Assembly: GCF_000308855.1 (NCBI RefSeq) | Contig: NZ_BAGM01000203.1 | Location: 1 to 52,826, forward strand | Direction of reading: 5' to 3' | From: Nocardia veterana NBRC 100344 | Lineage (GTDB): Bacteria; Actinomycetota; Actinomycetes; Mycobacteriales; Mycobacteriaceae | DNA length: 52,826 bases | Part shown: in pieces, positions 32,759-41,242 of the stretch | How the letters are laid out: the number at the start of each line of letters is the position of its first letter | Position numbering within the stretch: position 1 is the first letter of the stretch | Program-made: the position numbers and the translations under genes | The notes under the pieces: generated by a model | Told to the model about the DNA's origin: nothing | The model's database searches: none | What the model saw: the letters and a program-made list of their open reading frames with translations, nothing else

Positions 32759-33625
32759 TTACGAGGCATCCGCCGCGATCGCGAATTCGTCACGATGGGC
32801 AATCACGAAGTCCCGGAGCGATCGCGGTCTACGCCCGGTGACCTCGGCAACGGTGGTCGTGACCCGTTCCTCGGCTCCCGCCGCGATTCGCCGCTCGACC
32901 TGAGCCAGCACGGTCGCCATATCCTCGGGTAGTCCCGGTGCGATGCGGCGAGCGAGTTCGGGCACTGTCAATCGGACGTGGCGGACCGGCCGCGACGGTC
33001 GCAACAGGTCGTTGAGCGTCCGAGCGACGTCGTCGTAGGTCAGCACCTCCGGCCCGGTGATCACATAGTCCCGGTTCGGGGGAGTGTCGGCGAGCAGGGC
33101 CCGCACCCCCACGGCGGCGATATCGGCCGCGTCCACGAACCCGATCCCGCGTCCCTCGGTTGCGCTCGGCAATTCCGCCCGGGTGCGCAGGCCCCTAGCC
33201 ATGTGGTGGTTGGCGACGACGAGATTCTGCATGAACCACGACGGCCGCAGCACGGCCCATTCCGGCATCTCGGTCACCAGCCGCCGAGCCCGGTCGAGTC
33301 CGGGAGCTTCCGCCGGGATCACATCGGAGCTGAGGAAGACCACGCGCCGCACCTTCGCTGCGCGTGCGCTGTCCAGGAACTGCTCGATCTGCCCCGACGG
33401 ATCCCGGACACCGACCGGGGCGACGAGATAGACCCGGTCGATCCCGGTGAGCGCGGGTAGATAGGTATCGGAGTCGTGCCAGTCGAACCGGACATGATCG
33501 CCGCCCTGCTCGGCGGACGGGGACCGTGTCGCGGTGCGCACTCGGGCGCCGGCGGCGCGGAGACCGAGGGCCACCTGGCGACCGGTGTTGCCGGTCGCGC
33601 CGGTCACGAGGAATCGTGATGTCAT
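32759..33625 (-). CDS. NmrA-like NAD(P)-binding reductase
   Basis: A 288-residue atypical short-chain dehydrogenase. The dinucleotide motif is FLVTGATGNTGRQVALGL at the N-terminus. FLSSDVIPAE, WAVLRPSWFMQN and YVITGPEVLTYDDVARTLN are typical of the NmrA/HSCARG and ergot-alkaloid AgnG-like group, which sense or use NAD(P)H. The ATG at 33625 overlaps the TGA of the SnoaL-like gene (ATGA), so the pair is one operon. The two are divergent from an MmyB-like regulator that probably controls them. Confidence 0.88.
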   Translation of the reverse strand: MTSRFLVTGATGNTGRQVALGLRAAGARVRTATRSPSAEQGGDHVRFDWHDSDTYLPALTGIDRVYLVAPVGVRDPSGQIEQFLDSARAAKVRRVVFLSSDVIPAEAPGLDRARRLVTEMPEWAVLRPSWFMQNLVVANHHMARGLRTRAELPSATEGRGIGFVDAADIAAVGVRALLADTPPNRDYVITGPEVLTYDDVARTLNDLLRPSRPVRHVRLTVPELARRIAPGLPEDMATVLAQVERRIAAGAEERVTTTVAEVTGRRPRSLRDFVIAHRDEFAIAADAS

Positions 33626-34086
33626 GCCTTGCCCTCCGCGCGTCCCAGCTCGGCGAGCAGCTCGGGCAGCGTCCCGGTCGCGACCGCGGCGGCCACCGGG
33701 CTCCAATAGTCGCGCCAGGCAACGATTTTGCCGTGCCGCGCCCGGATCACCGCGATGTAGGACAGCTCGTAGGTCGCGCCGGTGCGGACCGTCGTGCCGC
33801 GTGCGGTGAACTCGGCGACGATCACCTCCGGATCGGTGGTCTCGTGGACCGCGACGGCCGGGAACTCCCGGATGGCCAGCCGCTGCGGATAGTCGATCAG
33901 ATAGTCGTGCAGTGCGGCTTGTCCGTGCACTCGCTCGGGTGCCCCGGCGGTGGCGAAGGGGAATTCCAATTCCGCATCGGCGGCGAAGAGTTCGAGAAAG
34001 CTCGGCATATCGGCGGCGAGCAGCAGGTCCAGTCCGTGTTCGAACAGGTCCCGCGCGTTCCGCCGCTCGGTATCGGTAGTGGTCAC
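33622..34086 (-). CDS. SnoaL/NTF2-like protein
   Basis: A 154-residue cone-fold protein (VTTTDTERRNARDLFEHGLDLLLAADMPSFLELFAADAELEFPFA). The C-terminal YIAVIRARHGKIVAWRDYWSPVAA is the typical last strand with an Asp in the pocket. Such proteins are ketosteroid-isomerase-like or polyketide-cyclase-like, or bind small ligands. It pairs with the NmrA-like reductase (4-nt overlap). GTG at 34086 is preferred; ATG 34113 would add nine residues. Confidence 0.83.
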   Translation of the reverse strand: MTTTDTERRNARDLFEHGLDLLLAADMPSFLELFAADAELEFPFATAGAPERVHGQAALHDYLIDYPQRLAIREFPAVAVHETTDPEVIVAEFTARGTTVRTGATYELSYIAVIRARHGKIVAWRDYWSPVAAAVATGTLPELLAELGRAEGKA

Positions 34087-34180
34087 GGGTTCCAGGTTCG
34101 CTCGGTGGCGCATGTCGCGGAACGGCCGGTGCAACCCCGGACTACCAGTCCGTTGCTCGGCGGTCCGGGTAGCGAGCACA

Positions 34181-35059
34181 GTGGACGACGTGGACAAATA
34201 CGTGCTCGCGGACTTCCTGCGCCGGCGAAGGGCACGAGTGAGCCCCGGCGCCGTCGGTCTCACTCCGGAGCCCGGGCGGCGCCGACGCACGCCCGGCCTG
34301 CGCCGAGAGGAGGTTGCCTGGCTGGCCGGAATTTCCGCCAACTATTACGAGCGGCTCGAGCAAGCACGCGCGCCCCGCCCGTCACCGCAGGTACTGGCCG
34401 CGCTCGCGCGGGCGTTGCGGCTCGGTCCCGACGAACAGCGCTATCTGACCCGGCTCGCCGGTCATGAACTGGGCCAATCGGGTATCCCCGACGATGACGT
34501 ACCGGCGGGTGTCCGCCAACTGCTGCAGCGCATCGAACTCCCGGCCTATGTGCTGAACCCGCGGTACGACGTACTGGCCTGGAATGCGGCGGCAGTCGCC
34601 CTGTTCGGGGATTTCGACGCGGAGCGCAATCTCCTGCGACTGGCGTTCGGAACCATCTCGCCCGCCGTCTCCTGCGGTTCCGCCGACGGTGAGGCGTACT
34701 TCGTCCGGCAGGCCGTCGCCGACCTGCGCACAGCGGCCGTCCGGTATCCGGACGATCCGCGCATACCCGAGCTGATCGAGTGGTTGTCCGCCCGCGACAA
34801 CGACTTTCGCGCCGGCTGGACAGCCCACGAGGTTGCCCCCGCGTCCAGCATGTGGAAGCGATTCGAACACCCCGAGCTGGGGACGATCGAACTGGACGCC
34901 CAAACGTTGGCGGTGCCCGGGCGAGACCAACGCCTCGTCATCTACTCGGCCGAACCCGGCTCCCCGGCGGCCGAGGCACTTCGCCGACTGTCGCCGCAGC
35001 GAGCGCCGGCCGCCATCGACGACTCCGCGCGGAAACTACGCCCGGCTCTCGTTGAGTAG
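34181..35059 (+). CDS. XRE-family regulator with MmyB-like C-terminal domain
   Basis: A 292-residue protein. The N-terminal HTH is LADFLRRRRARVSPGAVGL..RRRTPGLRREEVAWLAGISANYYERLEQAR, the signature of MmyB-type regulators. Residues ~105-270 form the PAS-like MmyB ligand domain (YVLNPRYDVLAWNAAAVALFGDF), which in relatives binds fatty acids. It is divergent from the SnoaL-NmrA operon across <100 bp. The start may be GTG 34181 or GTG 34190; a TAGCGA -10 at 34170-34175 suggests a leaderless message. Its 3' end overlaps the convergent LysE-type gene by 24 nt. Confidence 0.88.
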   Translation: MDDVDKYVLADFLRRRRARVSPGAVGLTPEPGRRRRTPGLRREEVAWLAGISANYYERLEQARAPRPSPQVLAALARALRLGPDEQRYLTRLAGHELGQSGIPDDDVPAGVRQLLQRIELPAYVLNPRYDVLAWNAAAVALFGDFDAERNLLRLAFGTISPAVSCGSADGEAYFVRQAVADLRTAAVRYPDDPRIPELIEWLSARDNDFRAGWTAHEVAPASSMWKRFEHPELGTIELDAQTLAVPGRDQRLVIYSAEPGSPAAEALRRLSPQRAPAAIDDSARKLRPALVE

Positions 35060-35656
35060 GGCCACCCCGAAGCCTCCGAGCGCGGCGCCGCCGGCGCGCA
35101 GCAGATTTCTGGTGAGCCTGGCGTTGCTCACCAGGGAGCGAGTGGCGCCGAACAGGAAGGCATAGCCGAGGAGGGAGCAGAACCCGAGTCCGGCGAAGAC
35201 GACCCCGAGCAGGAACCCGTCGAGCGAGGAGCCGGCCTCGGCGAGGAACTGCGGAATCACGCTGGCGAAGACCAGAACGGTCTTCGGGTTCGACAGATCG
35301 CACAGCAGCCCCTCGCGGAAACCGCGGAGCAGCCCGCCCTGTTGCCCGCTACTCGTCTGCTGCGGCACCGGAAGCTCTTTGGTGAGAACAAGTTTCACCG
35401 CGAGATAGAGCAAATACGCCGCCCCCGCGATACGGACCAGCCCGAACGCGGTGTGCGACGCCGCGAGCAGCGCCGTCAATCCGGCGACGGACGCCATCGC
35501 CCACACCAGATCCGCCGCCAGAACGCCACACGCGGTGGCGACGGCCGCCGGACGTCCACGCACCAGCGCATTCTTCATCGTCAGCACCACGGCCGGCCCC
35601 GGAATCACGACCAGCAGGGCCGCGAGGGCGGTGAAAGCCAAGAGGTGGGAAGCCAT
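35036..35656 (-). CDS. LysE/RhtB-family amino-acid exporter
   Basis: A 206-residue membrane protein with six predicted helices. The N-terminal signature is FTALAALLVVIPGPAVVLTMKNALVRGRPA, and FREGLLCDLSNPKTVLVFASVIPQFL is the conserved middle motif. The family exports basic or branched amino acids and homoserine lactones. The gene converges on the MmyB-like regulator and the two coding regions overlap by 24 nt at their 3' ends. Confidence 0.92.
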   Translation of the reverse strand: MASHLLAFTALAALLVVIPGPAVVLTMKNALVRGRPAAVATACGVLAADLVWAMASVAGLTALLAASHTAFGLVRIAGAAYLLYLAVKLVLTKELPVPQQTSSGQQGGLLRGFREGLLCDLSNPKTVLVFASVIPQFLAEAGSSLDGFLLGVVFAGLGFCSLLGYAFLFGATRSLVSNARLTRNLLRAGGAALGGFGVALLNESRA

Positions 35657-35779
35657 ATCGGCATTGTGGCATGCGCTTGCGACCAGCGGAGACGATGTCG
35701 GCTCACCGCCATGCCCTGATCATCGGCCTTCCGGCAAGCACTTGACCTCAACCCCAGTTCAGGTTGCACGGTCGTCGAT

Positions 35780-36604
35780 ATGACCATCTGGATCTGCGAC
35801 GGCTGCGGCCTCGAACACGACGACTCCACAGCACCGCCCACCGAGGGCTGTGTGCTCGCCAGCGACGCGGTGACCGACGAGGAACGAGGTGACCTCGGAC
35901 CGCACGGCAACTGGACCACCCATGCCGACCTCGCCCGTCAACCGCACACCACCCAGCACCGCGACCACGGCCGCGGCGTCCACAGCCTCCGGCGCGAACC
36001 ACGACTGGCGATCGGCCACTGGTCGTTCCTCGCCCGCACCGACCACGGAAACCTGCTGTGGGACCCACCCGCCTATATCGACCCCGTCGTCGTCGGCATG
36101 GTCCGAGCCCTCGGCGGCGTCGCGGCGATAGCCACCAGCCACCCCCACATGTTCGCGGCCCAGGTGAGCTGGAGCCACGAGTTCGGACACGTCCCCGTGC
36201 TGGTCAACGCCAACGACAAGGAGTGGATCGCCCGCCACGACCCGGTGATCAGCTACTGGGCCGGAACCGAAAACCCGTTGCCGGGAATCACTCTCATCGA
36301 AGTGGGCGGCCACATGAAGGGCAGCTCGGTAGCACTCACCGCCGACGGCACCCTCCTGACCGGCGACACCATCGCCGGCACCCTTGTGCCGAACTGGGTC
36401 TCGTTCCAGAGAAACTTCCCGAGACACGTCCCGATGTCGGCCGCCGTGGTGCGCCGCATCGTCGCCCGGCTCGACGAGTACTCCTACGACCGGCTGTACA
36501 CGTTGGGCGGGGATACGATCGATCACGATGCCAAGGAAGTGGTGCGACGCTCGGCGGAGCGGCATATTCGTTGGGTTACAGGAGAATTCGATCACCTGAC
36601 CTGA
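35780..36604 (+). CDS. metallo-beta-lactamase-fold protein with a zinc-ribbon-like N-terminus
   Basis: A 274-residue protein. The N-terminus has three Cys and a His (WICDGCGLEHDDS..EGCVL) resembling a small zinc knuckle. The MBL core shows IATSHPHMFAAQ in place of THxHxDH, so the first two His remain but the D-H pair is lost. GGHMKGSS and LTGDTIAG follow, giving a His and the bridging Asp. This altered metal site is shared by a subfamily of actinobacterial MBL-like proteins; the activity is unknown. It is monocistronic. Confidence 0.82.
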   Translation: MTIWICDGCGLEHDDSTAPPTEGCVLASDAVTDEERGDLGPHGNWTTHADLARQPHTTQHRDHGRGVHSLRREPRLAIGHWSFLARTDHGNLLWDPPAYIDPVVVGMVRALGGVAAIATSHPHMFAAQVSWSHEFGHVPVLVNANDKEWIARHDPVISYWAGTENPLPGITLIEVGGHMKGSSVALTADGTLLTGDTIAGTLVPNWVSFQRNFPRHVPMSAAVVRRIVARLDEYSYDRLYTLGGDTIDHDAKEVVRRSAERHIRWVTGEFDHLT

Positions 36605-36640
36605 TGGTGCCTGCCCGCGTGGCCGAGCAGGCGGGCCCGC

Positions 36641-36871
36641 TCATCCGACGCAATGAGCAGGCGGCGCCGGGCTCCAGCTGCCGATGCACCCCGCACCGAT
36701 ATACGCGAGTAGGTCGATCACGGCCGACCCGGTCTGGAGGACCACCGGCTCGGTCGCCGTTGCCTGGGGAACGCTGTGCTCCAACCGAATTCCGGTTTCG
36801 GCGCCGGCGACACCGGCGGAGACGGCGCCGAAGGCGGTGACTGCGACAGTGAGGGCGGCAAGGCGCTTCAT
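36641..36871 (-). CDS. small secreted protein
   Basis: A 76-residue precursor, MKRLAALTVAVTAFGAVSAGVAGAE, with a typical signal peptide cleaved after AGA. The mature ~50 residues contain two Cys (GAGCIGSW and PAHCVG) that could form a disulfide. AGAGGAAG lies before ATG 36871. No family is recognised; small secreted proteins of this type are common in Nocardia. It is downstream of, but separate from, the SMC-like ATPase unit. Confidence 0.65.
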   Translation of the reverse strand: MKRLAALTVAVTAFGAVSAGVAGAETGIRLEHSVPQATATEPVVLQTGSAVIDLLAYIGAGCIGSWSPAPPAHCVG

Positions 36872-36981
36872 CGGGCTTCCTCTCGAACAACTGCAATCGC
36901 TACCCGCGTGTCCCGATATCTCACGCCTACTGTTGACGCGGCAAATCAGGACACGTTGTAGCGCAACGGTTACCGGCTCGT

Positions 36982-37368
36982 TCAGGTATGTGCGCGCACC
37001 GCCGCGTCGATCGCTGCCACTACACGCTCAGAACTTTCTTGCCACCGCCGCAACTGCTGCACGGTCGGGTTCAGTTCGTAGTCGTGATGATGAGTGACGA
37101 CCGACAGCTCCGCCCACAGGACACGCGCCTCGCCGGCAGCCTGCGCACCGATGTACTTGGGAAGCACCAGCAGCTGGGCACGCCGGGTTACCGAGACCAT
37201 CCGTGGCGATACCGATTTCCACAGTTCTTCGATGGCGTGCTCGACGGCAATGCGCAGCATCCATGCTGATGCCCTCGGCCAGAGGCCGTCCAGGTCGGCC
37301 GTGGCGTCGGTGATGAGCATGTCGGCAGTGCCGAGCCTGGAGCGGACGACGGTCAGTTGCTGAGCCAT
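36982..37368 (-). CDS. small helical partner protein of the SMC-like ATPase
   Basis: A 128-residue soluble protein, predicted mostly helical (LRIAVEHAIEELWKSVSPRMV, LRRWQESSERVVAAIDAAV). No domain is recognised. Its ATG at 37368 lies inside the end of the SMC-like ATPase gene; the coding regions overlap by 16 nt in different frames, which means strict translational coupling and probably a fixed protein ratio. In two-gene defence modules the small gene is often effector or adaptor, but no nuclease or hydrolase motif is seen here, so its role is open. Confidence 0.7.
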   Translation of the reverse strand: MAQQLTVVRSRLGTADMLITDATADLDGLWPRASAWMLRIAVEHAIEELWKSVSPRMVSVTRRAQLLVLPKYIGAQAAGEARVLWAELSVVTHHHDYELNPTVQQLRRWQESSERVVAAIDAAVRAHT

Positions 37369-39767
37369 GCCGTAATCCTCTCCGCGCGATTGATGAGGTC
37401 TTCGAGGTCGCCGCGGGTGCTGCCGTGCGCGCCGCGATTACATGCCTCGATTACCGACGATGCCCACGGGGCGAGTTCCCGGTCCAGGCGTGCGAGGGCC
37501 GCGGCTTCTTTCGTTCGGTCCAGAAACAGGGCGAGTGCGAGCTTCTGTTTGGTTCGTTCGGCCGCCGCGAGCTGCTCGTCGATGGCGATCTGACTGAGAC
37601 CATTCTCGCCCAGTATCTTTCGGACTTTTGCAGTGCTGGCGGACTCGATCGCTTGTCGGCAGCACAATGCGATCAGCTCATTGGCTTCGTCCTTGGGCAA
37701 CCGGGGCGTCGACTGCAATGCGCGGGCATCGGCGAGGTTGCGGCGGATCGGGTCGACCGACACTCGGACTTCGACGACTGACCTCTCCCGGCGCTGTACA
37801 TCGAGAATGGTCGCCGGAATATGCAGGCGGCGCACTGCTTCGGACAACCGCAAGTCGTGTGTGAAAACGACTACCTGCCGGGATCGCGCCACCTCGTCCA
37901 GCACTCGGGCCAACCCGTCGACCTTGGCGGGGTCCATGGACTGAACCGGGTCGTCGATCACCAGGAACCGGAACGGACTCTGCGCCGCCGTGGCACGCGG
38001 CAGGAACAGCGACAACCCCAGCGAGTGCAGTTCGCCCTGGCTCATCACTCCCAGTGCGGCACCGGCCACACCGTCGACCGTCACATCCAGGCTCACCCGG
38101 CGCTGCTGCGCACTGCCCGTCAGCACGACTCCACCGAGCTCGACATTGCTTTGCTGACGCAGCGTGGTCCAAATATGTTGCGAGAGCTCGGCCAATGGTC
38201 GCATGCGCTCGGTACGCAGTCCGGCGGCTGCATTCTTGAGCCATGCCTCCGCAGCCTTCACGGTCTTCAGTTCATCGGCCGCGGTTGCGGTCGAAGTAGC
38301 TCGCTCCACCCAGGCGGCGATCCGTACCGCCAATGGCGCCCAGACCGTGTCCAGGCGGGACAGCTCGGCGTGCGCTCGCCCCTGCAGGTCCGACAGCGCA
38401 ACGGTGAGTCGTTGGTAGTGCTCGCGCATCAGTGTCGGCAGCTGTGCGGCATCTGCGGTTCGCAAATCCGCCCATGCCCGCCACTCTCGCAGCGTGTCAC
38501 CGGCATCGATGGGGCAACTCGACAATGCTTGCGGGACAGGTTGAATCAGGCTGCGTGCCTCGGACACCGCCGCGTTGTGCGCACGCCTGGCCGCCGCGAG
38601 GTCGGCGGTGCGCCGTCGGATATCGGCGATTTTCCGGCCTGTCCGCTCCCTCCACTGCGCGTCCAGTTGCCCTTCCCCGCATACCGGGCAGAGGCAATCG
38701 TCGGCGGCGTAGGTGGCGGCGAGGTCCAGGATCTCCAGAATCGCCGTGTCCGCGTCGGCTTCTGCTGTCGCCGCACCGGTCAATTGTGCTGCGGCGGCGT
38801 CGAGACGGCTGGTGGCCTCCACCAGCAGAGTTGAGTCGGGGAGCCCGAGCGCGGCAATGCCGCTGAGGGCCGTCGCGGGGCCGGAAGCATCCTCTTCGGC
38901 ACCGAGCACCGCCTGAGAGATGGCGGACAGGTTGTTGATTCGCCGGTCGAGCAGCTCGAACACCGCGCGCGCACGGTCGTCGTCGACGGCCGACAATTCC
39001 GCCAGCAAAGCCTCTTTGCCTTGTTTGACTTCCTTGGCGGCCTTGTCGATCTCGAGTCGCCGCCGCTGCAGGTTCTGCAACGCGACGCTGAGATCGTCGA
39101 GACCGAGCAGGCGGTGCAGCGCGTCGTACATCGCGGTCGGCGTGCCGTCGATCAGTGAGCCCAGCTCGCTGTAGGACAAGAATGGACGGAACAATTCCAG
39201 CGGCCGGGCAAGGTCGGCGCGGTCCAACGGCATCGGCTCACCCGTTTTGCGGCGGGTGGTCCAGCTGCCGTCGTCGAGTCCCGCTCCGGCGCTCCAGGTA
39301 CCGGTGATGGTGAGCGGGTTCTCTGCGGACTCGGTCTGCAGTTCGACTTCGATGGCTGGTGCCTCGCCGTCGTGCAGATTCCGCCAGCCATCACGCCAGA
39401 TTCGGCCGCGGTCGGACCATCGCTTGTTGTCGCCGGTGATCGCGAACTCCGCGGCCTCGGCGAAACTGGATTTGCCGCAACCATTTCGGCCGACGACGAG
39501 CGTCAGGCCGGGCGCGGGCTGGAGGTCCAGCGTCGTCTTCGGTCCGATACCTCGGAAGCCGTTCACCGTGATCGATCGCAGGAACATCCCGGCCAGTACC
39601 CCGCCGGATCCGGGGCCGGCGGGGGCGGTGTCGGGGAAGGCCGCCAGTATGGTTGCGGCCACTTCCGGAGAGACCGACCCATCGGCGGAAATCTCGTCGG
39701 ACACCAGATCGCGCAGGCGCTCGGCATCCCCGTCGGACACTCCGTCGGTGGACAGCGTGTTCTGCAT
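37353..39767 (-). CDS. SMC/Rad50-like AAA ATPase with CxxC hinge, putative defence ATPase
   Basis: An 804-residue ABC-type ATPase. Residues ~61-100 are the N-lobe with Walker A GRNGCGKS (93-100). A long helical middle contains a Cys cluster CLCPVCGEG (358-366), like a Rad50 zinc hook. The signature MSQGELHSLGL (575 on), Walker B FRFLVIDDPVQSMDP (600 on) and H-loop VVVFTHD (632-638) complete the C-lobe. A final ~150-residue helical tail is extra. Such ATPases are DNA-end or damage sensors in repair (RecN, SbcC) and in defence (Lamassu, Septu, PARIS-like). ATG 39767 has GGGGGA upstream. It overlaps the 128-aa gene. Confidence 0.85.
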   Translation of the reverse strand: MQNTLSTDGVSDGDAERLRDLVSDEISADGSVSPEVAATILAAFPDTAPAGPGSGGVLAGMFLRSITVNGFRGIGPKTTLDLQPAPGLTLVVGRNGCGKSSFAEAAEFAITGDNKRWSDRGRIWRDGWRNLHDGEAPAIEVELQTESAENPLTITGTWSAGAGLDDGSWTTRRKTGEPMPLDRADLARPLELFRPFLSYSELGSLIDGTPTAMYDALHRLLGLDDLSVALQNLQRRRLEIDKAAKEVKQGKEALLAELSAVDDDRARAVFELLDRRINNLSAISQAVLGAEEDASGPATALSGIAALGLPDSTLLVEATSRLDAAAAQLTGAATAEADADTAILEILDLAATYAADDCLCPVCGEGQLDAQWRERTGRKIADIRRRTADLAAARRAHNAAVSEARSLIQPVPQALSSCPIDAGDTLREWRAWADLRTADAAQLPTLMREHYQRLTVALSDLQGRAHAELSRLDTVWAPLAVRIAAWVERATSTATAADELKTVKAAEAWLKNAAAGLRTERMRPLAELSQHIWTTLRQQSNVELGGVVLTGSAQQRRVSLDVTVDGVAGAALGVMSQGELHSLGLSLFLPRATAAQSPFRFLVIDDPVQSMDPAKVDGLARVLDEVARSRQVVVFTHDLRLSEAVRRLHIPATILDVQRRERSVVEVRVSVDPIRRNLADARALQSTPRLPKDEANELIALCCRQAIESASTAKVRKILGENGLSQIAIDEQLAAAERTKQKLALALFLDRTKEAAALARLDRELAPWASSVIEACNRGAHGSTRGDLEDLINRAERITAWLSN

Positions 39768-39974
39768 AGAAAATCCCCCAATCAATGCGAATGCTTATGT
39801 CGCACAGGCGAGGAAGGCATGCTCGCCGAACTGCGCGAGAAGTGAAAGTTTATCGAGAAGTGGGTGGCCGAGGGACGTGTTCGAGCGTCGGCGTCCTCGT
39901 GGCAACCCTCGGGCGGATGCGGCCACGGCTCGATGCTGCCGGGCATGGTCGCGTCCGGGACGCGAAAGTGCCGC

Positions 39975-40550
39975 CTACTTCACCGCGACGCGAGCGCCGC
40001 CGGAAAACGCGGAGTCGTGGAACTCGATCGCTGCGACCTGAGTGCCCTTCGGCACATCGAATGCGATCGTCACGGAGATCTTGTTGCCCGGATTGATCTC
40101 GGTCGACAGATCCTTGTTCAGATTGATCTCGGCGCCGGTGTCGTTGCCGTAGAGCCGGCCTTGGTCGTCGACGAGTTTCTGATTGTCGCCGAAGTAGGTT
40201 TGGGGACGGTCCCCGATGTTGGTGACATCGATGTGGACCAGGATGTACTCGCCCTGAGCCTGTTTGCGCAGGTACGGGTTATCGCCGACCTCCGAAACCG
40301 GAGGAGCGAGGCTGGTGACCACGAAGGCGAACTTGCCGTCGCGCACTTCCGAACCCAGCGGCGCCGCCGTGGTTCGCTCGGCCTCCTGTTTCGAGGCTTC
40401 GTGCGCTACGCCCCCGATGAGTGCGGCGCATCCGCCGAACAGCAGCAGTATGCAGGCGGCGAATCCGCCGAGAACCCAGGGCCAGACGCGCCTCTTCCTC
40501 GGCGGCGGCGGGTAGTAGGGCGGGTGTTGAGGTGGGACCGGAGCGGTCAT
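39975..40550 (-). CDS. DUF4352 membrane-anchored lipoprotein-like protein
   Basis: A 191-residue protein. It has a Pro/Tyr-rich cytosolic N-terminus (MTAPVPPQHPPYYPPPPRKRR), one membrane helix (WVLGGFAACILLLFGGCAALIGG), and an extracellular immunoglobulin-like domain with ILVHIDVTNIGDRPQTYFGDN, typical of DUF4352 (Telomeric repeat-binding factor 2-like/Mpr). Function is unknown, but such proteins are common in the Gram-positive envelope. ATG 40550 is chosen at the Pro-rich start; upstream codons lack homology. Confidence 0.85.
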   Translation of the reverse strand: MTAPVPPQHPPYYPPPPRKRRVWPWVLGGFAACILLLFGGCAALIGGVAHEASKQEAERTTAAPLGSEVRDGKFAFVVTSLAPPVSEVGDNPYLRKQAQGEYILVHIDVTNIGDRPQTYFGDNQKLVDDQGRLYGNDTGAEINLNKDLSTEINPGNKISVTIAFDVPKGTQVAAIEFHDSAFSGGARVAVK

Positions 40551-40683
40551 CGTGATTCCGTTCTGCCGCCGAGAAGTCTCAGCGGCGTGTCGTGTTCGAT
40601 CGTGGCGGAACGATTGCGGGGTTGTCGCGCAATGGGTTTCATGTCGCGCCCACAAGGCATGAGGGAACGGGCGTTCCCCGCGA

Positions 40684-41124
40684 TCAGTACTGGCAGTCCG
40701 ACCACCACACGGTGACCCCCAGCCCCGGGTTCTTCATGATCGCGTCGAAATCCGCCTCGCTGAGGCTGTTGCCGATCGACCACGAGTAGGTGCTGCCGAT
40801 CGCGTCCCCATCGGAATACCGGGTGCCGGTGGCGACCGCACCGCATCGACCGCTCGGATACACCAGGACCAGCCGGCAGTCGTGTGCCGGCGCGCTGGAG
40901 CCGGCCGGCGGGGGCACCCGGTGGTCGCAGTCGGCCAGCGCGGTGTTCTTCGCCTCCTCGACGTCGGTGTAGTTGCGGGAGGCGTTGAGCAAGCCGTTGC
41001 TGGTGGAGACGGCGACCGCGGTCCAGCGGATCTCGTCCGCGTGGGCGGGGCCGGCGACCAGCGCGGTGCCGCCGACGGCGGCGCAGGCGAGGAGGAGACC
41101 GGTGGCAAGCGAAAGTTTCATCAT
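40684..41124 (-). CDS. secreted DUF4189-family protein
   Basis: A 146-residue secreted protein. It starts MMKLSLATGLLLACAAVGGTA, with cleavage after AHA. The mature part has RWTAVAVSTSNG, EAKNTALADCDHRV and HDCRLVLVYPSGRCGAVATG, with paired cysteines as in DUF4189. ATG at 41124 or 41121 can serve as start. The function is unknown. It is one of several exported proteins encoded on the minus strand between the SMC-like gene and the restriction operon. Confidence 0.83.
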   Translation of the reverse strand: MMKLSLATGLLLACAAVGGTALVAGPAHADEIRWTAVAVSTSNGLLNASRNYTDVEEAKNTALADCDHRVPPPAGSSAPAHDCRLVLVYPSGRCGAVATGTRYSDGDAIGSTYSWSIGNSLSEADFDAIMKNPGLGVTVWWSDCQY

Positions 41125-41242
41125 GATGACTTTCGTTGTGATTGAAAGGTTTTCGTCGACAGCTGGCGCGGCGTGAGGAGCGGATCGTCGACAGGTTCGT
41201 TCCGCGGCGTCCGGCGCCGTGGAAGCGGCTGGGCTCGAGGGG

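Noticed and set aside
39786..39974. Short plus-strand frames with KFIEKWVAEGRV-like text upstream of the SMC-like ATPase
   Set aside because: Considered as a gene remnant, but the reading frame is interrupted and no family could be matched.
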